The position numbers and the translations under genes are program-made. This document shows, one piece after another, positions 6,595 to 10,072 of a DNA stretch of 10,072 bases; the stretch's first letter is position 1; every line of letters begins with the position of its first letter. Under the pieces are notes generated by a model. It was not told where the DNA came from, ran no database searches, and saw only the letters and a list, made by a program, of their open reading frames with translations. This DNA comes from Chloroflexota bacterium (GTDB taxonomy: Bacteria; Chloroflexota; Limnocylindria; Limnocylindrales; CSP1-4): the NCBI GenBank assembly GCA_027457005.1, contig DAIDTV010000042.1:1-10072 (forward strand). The letters run 5' to 3'.

Positions 6595-8451
6595 TCACCC
6601 GGCTGCCAGCGTGTCGTGCACGCGCGCGGCCAGCCCCGCCCCGATGCCCGGGACGGCGGCGATCTCCTCGACCGACGCCTCGCGGATGCGCCGGACCGAC
6701 CCGAATGCACGAAGCAGCGCGCGCCGCCGCTTGGGGCCCAGCCCCGGCAGCTCGTCGAAGGCCGACCGCGTCTGGCGTCTGCCCCGCAGGCTGCGGTGGT
6801 ACGTGATAGCGAAGCGGTGCGATTCGTCCCGGAGCCGCTGCACCAGGTGCAGCGCGGGCGACGTCCCCGGCAGCACGATCGGGTCGTGTGCCCCGGGCAG
6901 GAACAGCTCCTCGCGCTGCTTGGCGATGCCGGCCAGCGGCAGGTCGTGGAGGCCCAGCTCGTCGAGGACCTCCTTGGCCGCGGAGACCTGCCCCTTGCCG
7001 CCGTCGATCAGGACCAGGTCGGGCATGCGCCAGCGCACCTCCCCCTCCGGAGTCCCCTCCTCCACCTCGAGCGCGGCGCGCCGGAAGCGACGGCGCAGCA
7101 CCTCGCGATGGCTGGCGAAGTCGTCCGTGCCCTCCACGGTCCGGATCCGGAACCGCCGGTACTGGCTCGAGGCGGGCTTCCCGTCGACGAACACCACCAT
7201 GCTGCCCACGGTGTCGCTGCCCTGGATGGTGCTGATGTCGTAGCACTCGACACGGACCGGCGCGGCCGGCAACCCGAGCGCGTCGGCCAGCTCGTCCAGC
7301 GCAGCCAGCAGCTGGCCGTGATCCGCCAGCCGGCGCGCCTGCTCGCGCGCCAGCGCCTCCTCCGCGTTGCGTGTCGCCAGGGCCACGAGCTCGCGCTTCT
7401 CGCCGCGTTGCGGCACGGCCAGCGCCACCCGCGCACCGCGGCGCTCGGCCAGGAACGCCTCCAGATCCTCCGGTTCGGCGGGACGGAACGGCGCAAGGAT
7501 CGTGGGCGGCACGGACGCGGCGGAGGCGTAGTACTGCTTCACGAACGCGGCGAGCACCTCGTCGTCGGGGACCTCCGACCGGCTCACCATGGTGAACACG
7601 TCGCGCCCGACCATCCGGCCGCCCCGCACGACGAAGAGCTGCACGGCCGCCTCGCCGGCCCCCCTCGCGATCCCGAGCACGTCCTGCTGCGTCCGCGCGT
7701 AGGCCGCCATCTTCTGGCTCTCGGTGGTCCGCTCCACCGCCCGCAGCTGGTCGCGCAGGGATGCCGCCCGCTCGTAGTCGAGCGTCGCGGAGGCCGCCTC
7801 CATCTCCCGGCGGAGGTGGCGCGTCACCTGCTCCTGGCGCCCGTCCAGGAACAGCATGACCTGCTCGATGTCGCGACCGTAGTCAGCCTTCGAGATGGCC
7901 TGGATGCACGGCCCCTGGCACCGCTTGATGTCGTACAGGAGGCACGGCCGTGACAGGGCGCGCTCGCCGTCACGGATCGGGATCGTGCAGGTACGGAATG
8001 GGAACAGGCGGCGGATCAGGTCCATCGCGCTGTCCACGCTCGTCACGGACGCGTAGGGACCGAAGTAGCGGCTCCCGTCCTGCACCAGCCTCCGGGTGCG
8101 CTCGATGCGCGGGAAGTCGTCCGCCAGCGTGATCTTGATGAACGGGTAGCTCTTGTCGTCCTTCAGCCGCGCGTTGTAGGCGGGCTGGTGCCGCTTGATC
8201 AGGTTGGCCTCGAGCAGCAGCGCCTCGCTGACGGTGTCGGTGAGGGTCCACTCGACGGTGATGACCTGGTCGACCGAGAAGATGCCCCAGCTGCCGCCTC
8301 GCGCGCCTCGTCGCTGCCAGTAGCTGCGCACGCGGTGGCGCAGGCTCTGGGCCTTGCCCACGTACAGCACGTTGCCCGCGGCGTCCTTGAAGAGGTACAC
8401 GCCGGGATGGTCGGGCAGGCGCGCCAGGGTCGCCTCTAGCTCCGGGGTCAC
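6595..8451 (-). CDS. uvrC: Excinuclease ABC subunit UvrC
   Basis: UvrC makes the two incisions, 3' and 5' of a bulky DNA lesion, after UvrA and UvrB have located it (nucleotide excision repair, cytoplasm). The 618-residue product is full length. The GIY-YIG nuclease domain (about 12-95) shows PGVYLFKD (16-23), LYVGKA (29-34), R39 and the catalytic-position E76. Four cysteines (C155, C170, C178, C182) lie in the region reported to hold an iron-sulfur cluster in E. coli UvrC. A UVR (UvrB-binding) domain follows at about 204-239. The RNase H-like 5' nuclease half has ECYDIS (402-407), VLIDGGKGQ (480-488) and HRFAITYHR (545-553), supplying D405, D483 and H545 as the likely catalytic triad. Two helix-hairpin-helix motifs, PGLGPKRRRALL (569-580) and PGIGAGLAARV (601-611), end the protein. 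GTG 8451 is chosen because an in-frame stop, that of the aldehyde dehydrogenase, lies 9 bases upstream. No clear ribosome binding site is seen, so coupling to the upstream gene is likely. Confidence 0.97.
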   Translation of the reverse strand: MTPELEATLARLPDHPGVYLFKDAAGNVLYVGKAQSLRHRVRSYWQRRGARGGSWGIFSVDQVITVEWTLTDTVSEALLLEANLIKRHQPAYNARLKDDKSYPFIKITLADDFPRIERTRRLVQDGSRYFGPYASVTSVDSAMDLIRRLFPFRTCTIPIRDGERALSRPCLLYDIKRCQGPCIQAISKADYGRDIEQVMLFLDGRQEQVTRHLRREMEAASATLDYERAASLRDQLRAVERTTESQKMAAYARTQQDVLGIARGAGEAAVQLFVVRGGRMVGRDVFTMVSRSEVPDDEVLAAFVKQYYASAASVPPTILAPFRPAEPEDLEAFLAERRGARVALAVPQRGEKRELVALATRNAEEALAREQARRLADHGQLLAALDELADALGLPAAPVRVECYDISTIQGSDTVGSMVVFVDGKPASSQYRRFRIRTVEGTDDFASHREVLRRRFRRAALEVEEGTPEGEVRWRMPDLVLIDGGKGQVSAAKEVLDELGLHDLPLAGIAKQREELFLPGAHDPIVLPGTSPALHLVQRLRDESHRFAITYHRSLRGRRQTRSAFDELPGLGPKRRRALLRAFGSVRRIREASVEEIAAVPGIGAGLAARVHDTLAAG

Positions 8452-8460
8452 GCCCAGATG

Positions 8461-9984
8461 CTAGGGCATCCGACCGCCATGCCACACGATCCGGTGCCAG
8501 GGCTTCCGGACGTCACCGGTCACGTCCAGCGCCACGTGCTTGACGATGGTGTACTCGTCGAAGCTGTACTGGCTCATGTCCTTGCCGGTCCCGGACTGCT
8601 TGAAGCCGCCGTGCGGCATCTCCGAGGTGATGGGGATGTGCTCGTTGACCCAGACCGTCCCGAAATGCAGGTCCCGCGCCATGCGCAGCGCCCGGTGCAC
8701 GTCCTTCGTCCAGACCGAGGCCGCCAGCCCGTAGTCGACGTCGTTCGACTTGGCCACGGCGTCGGGCTCGTTGTCGAACGACAGCAGCACCAGCACCGGC
8801 CCGAAGATCTCGCGCTGCGTGATCTCCGCGTCCTGCCGGGCGCCCTCGATCACGGTCGGCAGGTAGTACGCGCCGTCCGCCAGCGCCGGGGCAGCCGGCC
8901 GGCCGCCCCCCACCGCGACGGTCGCCCCCGCGGCCACCGCGCGCTCCACGAACCCGGCCACGCGGTCGCGCTGGCCCCGGCCGATGAGCGGTCCGAGGTC
9001 GGTCGCGTCGTCGAACGGGTCGCCCACGCGCACCGTGCGCACGCGGTCCAGCAGCAGCCCGCGGAACCGCTCGTAGGCACCGCGCTCGACGTAGATGCGG
9101 GTCGCCGCGGTGCAGTCCTGCCCCACGTTGATGAACCCGGCGGCCAGCGCCCCGTTTGCCGCGGCCTCCAGGTCCGCGTCGGCGAAGACGACGAACGGCG
9201 CCTTGCCCCCGAGCTCCAGGTGGACCCGCTTCAGCCCGGTGGCAGCGTTGCGCATGATCTCCGCGCCGGTCCGCGTGTCGCCCGTCAGCGACACCATGTC
9301 GACCTCCGGGTGCGCGACCAGCACCGGCCCGACCAGCTCGCCCCGGCCGGTGATCACGTTCAGCACGCCGTCGGGCAGTCCGGCCTCGGTCGCCAGTCCG
9401 GCCAGGCGGATCGCCGTCAGCGGCGTGAGCGTGGCGGGCTTGAGCACGATCGTGTTCCCCGCGGCGATGGCCGGGAGGATCTTCCAGACCGCCATCTGCA
9501 GGGGGTAGTTCCAGGGTGCCACCGATGCGACGACGCCGATGGGCTCCCGCCGCAGGACGCTGGTGATCCCCGCCATGTACTCGCCGGCGGCCTTCCCCTC
9601 GAGGTTGCGAGCCGCGCCGGCGAAGAACCGCACGTTGTCGATGCTGCCGGCGAGATCGAAGTCGCGGGCCATCCGCAGCGTCTTGCCCGTGTTGCGGGCC
9701 TCCAGCTCCGCCAGCTCGGCAGCGTGCTCCTCCATGAGGTCGGCGATGCGGAGCAGGAGGGCCGCGCGTTCGGCGGGCAACGCGCGCGACCACGAGCCGG
9801 CCGAGAACGCCCGGCGCGCGGCCATGACGGCGCGGTCCACTTCGACGGGGCCGCCCTCGGGAACGCGGGCGATGGGGCGGGACGTCGCCGGATCGACGAC
9901 CTCGATCCAGCCGCCGCCCGCGACCGCCCCCGCCCCGTCGATCCACATCGGCGTGTCGGCCACGCTCGTCAGCAGCTCGGACAT
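8461..9984 (-). CDS. NAD(P)+-dependent aldehyde dehydrogenase, probable gamma-aminobutyraldehyde dehydrogenase
   Basis: The product is a 507-residue soluble aldehyde dehydrogenase that would oxidise an aldehyde to an acid with NAD(P)+. Family landmarks are present: APWNYP (156-161, with oxyanion-hole N159), LKPA (181-184, with K182 at the cofactor), SLTGDTRTG (232-240), LELGGKAP (256-263, general base E257), GQDCTA (288-293, nucleophile C291) and REIFGPV (391-397, E392). The context GQDCTAATRIY and the C-terminal MPHGGFKQSGTGKDMSQYS (456-474) closely resemble the gamma-aminobutyraldehyde dehydrogenase group (E. coli PatD/YdcW), which turns 4-aminobutanal from putrescine breakdown into GABA. 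A betaine-aldehyde or other amino-aldehyde substrate cannot be excluded. No putrescine aminotransferase or oxidase lies in the window to support the assignment. ATG 9984 has a strong ribosome binding site. uvrC begins 9 bases after the TAG stop. Confidence 0.93.
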   Translation of the reverse strand: MSELLTSVADTPMWIDGAGAVAGGGWIEVVDPATSRPIARVPEGGPVEVDRAVMAARRAFSAGSWSRALPAERAALLLRIADLMEEHAAELAELEARNTGKTLRMARDFDLAGSIDNVRFFAGAARNLEGKAAGEYMAGITSVLRREPIGVVASVAPWNYPLQMAVWKILPAIAAGNTIVLKPATLTPLTAIRLAGLATEAGLPDGVLNVITGRGELVGPVLVAHPEVDMVSLTGDTRTGAEIMRNAATGLKRVHLELGGKAPFVVFADADLEAAANGALAAGFINVGQDCTAATRIYVERGAYERFRGLLLDRVRTVRVGDPFDDATDLGPLIGRGQRDRVAGFVERAVAAGATVAVGGGRPAAPALADGAYYLPTVIEGARQDAEITQREIFGPVLVLLSFDNEPDAVAKSNDVDYGLAASVWTKDVHRALRMARDLHFGTVWVNEHIPITSEMPHGGFKQSGTGKDMSQYSFDEYTIVKHVALDVTGDVRKPWHRIVWHGGRMP

Positions 9985-9990
9985 GGTCTC

Positions 9991-9995
9991 CCTCC
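9991..9995 (-). promoter_or_regulatory. Strong Shine-Dalgarno site for the aldehyde dehydrogenase gene
   Basis: The minus strand reads GGGAGGGAGACC directly before ATG 9984. The GGAGG core sits 6 bases from the start codon, an ideal spacing, and fixes this start. It is the only clear Shine-Dalgarno sequence in the window, which suggests that this gene begins a transcription unit. Confidence 0.75.
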
Positions 9996-10072
9996 CGTGC
10001 TCGGTGTACCGGCCTCTTTACCACGTCCACGGGGCCCGCGCGCAGGGAGGTCGCGCACAGCCTCGGCCCCCG
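9996..10072. other. Upstream region of the aldehyde dehydrogenase gene, no gene seen
   Basis: These last 77 bases show no credible coding frame. A promoter for the aldehyde dehydrogenase transcript is expected here or just beyond the edge. A TACACC about 20 bases before the ribosome binding site could be a poor -10, but no convincing -10/-35 pair is visible. Confidence 0.4.

Noticed and set aside
6552..6710. N-terminal extension of the TauE-like protein to ATG 6710
   Set aside because: The added 53 residues are basic, unlike the family, and overlap the uvrC region coding its second helix-hairpin-helix motif. A start at GTG 6551 or GTG 6581 fits the family better.

Overview
This is a very GC-rich bacterial chromosome segment (roughly 70% G+C by eye, not counted). 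Seven genes, all on the minus strand, fill nearly the whole window. Read in the direction of transcription (high to low coordinates) they are: an aldehyde dehydrogenase of the gamma-aminobutyraldehyde dehydrogenase type (8461-9984); uvrC (6595-8451); a TauE/SafE-family membrane permease (5799-6551); secD (4290-5666); secF (3022-4224); recJ (1213-3015); and a membrane-anchored PD40/TolB-like beta-propeller protein that runs off the left edge (1-1216). I see no rRNA, tRNA, CRISPR array, insertion sequence or phage gene.

The layout suggests two transcription blocks. The first is aldehyde dehydrogenase - uvrC - tauE-like, with gaps of 9 and 43 bases and a strong ribosome binding site in front of the first gene. 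A 132-base gap (5667-5798) follows, holding a GC-rich hairpin and, 8 bases before the secD start codon, a TATAGT box that could be the -10 element of a leaderless secD transcript. The second block is secD - (65 bases) - secF - (6 bases) - recJ - (4-base ATGA overlap) - propeller gene, spaced like an operon.

Functionally, SecD and SecF form the proton-driven accessory complex of the Sec translocon. RecJ and UvrC are DNA repair nucleases. The aldehyde dehydrogenase probably acts in polyamine or amine breakdown, and the permease is an anion exporter of unknown substrate. The genes do not form one dedicated pathway; this is ordinary housekeeping sequence. Separate secD and secF genes, the secD-secF-recJ order, weak Shine-Dalgarno signals, and a Ser/Ala/Pro-rich low-complexity stretch in an exported loop together fit a high-GC member of Chloroflexota or a neighbouring phylum. 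That placement is inference only.

No clearly novel system is visible. The items most worth a second look are the ~90-residue Ser/Pro/Ala-rich insert in the extracytoplasmic domain of SecF, the possible leaderless secD promoter, and the tight coupling of recJ to an exported propeller protein.
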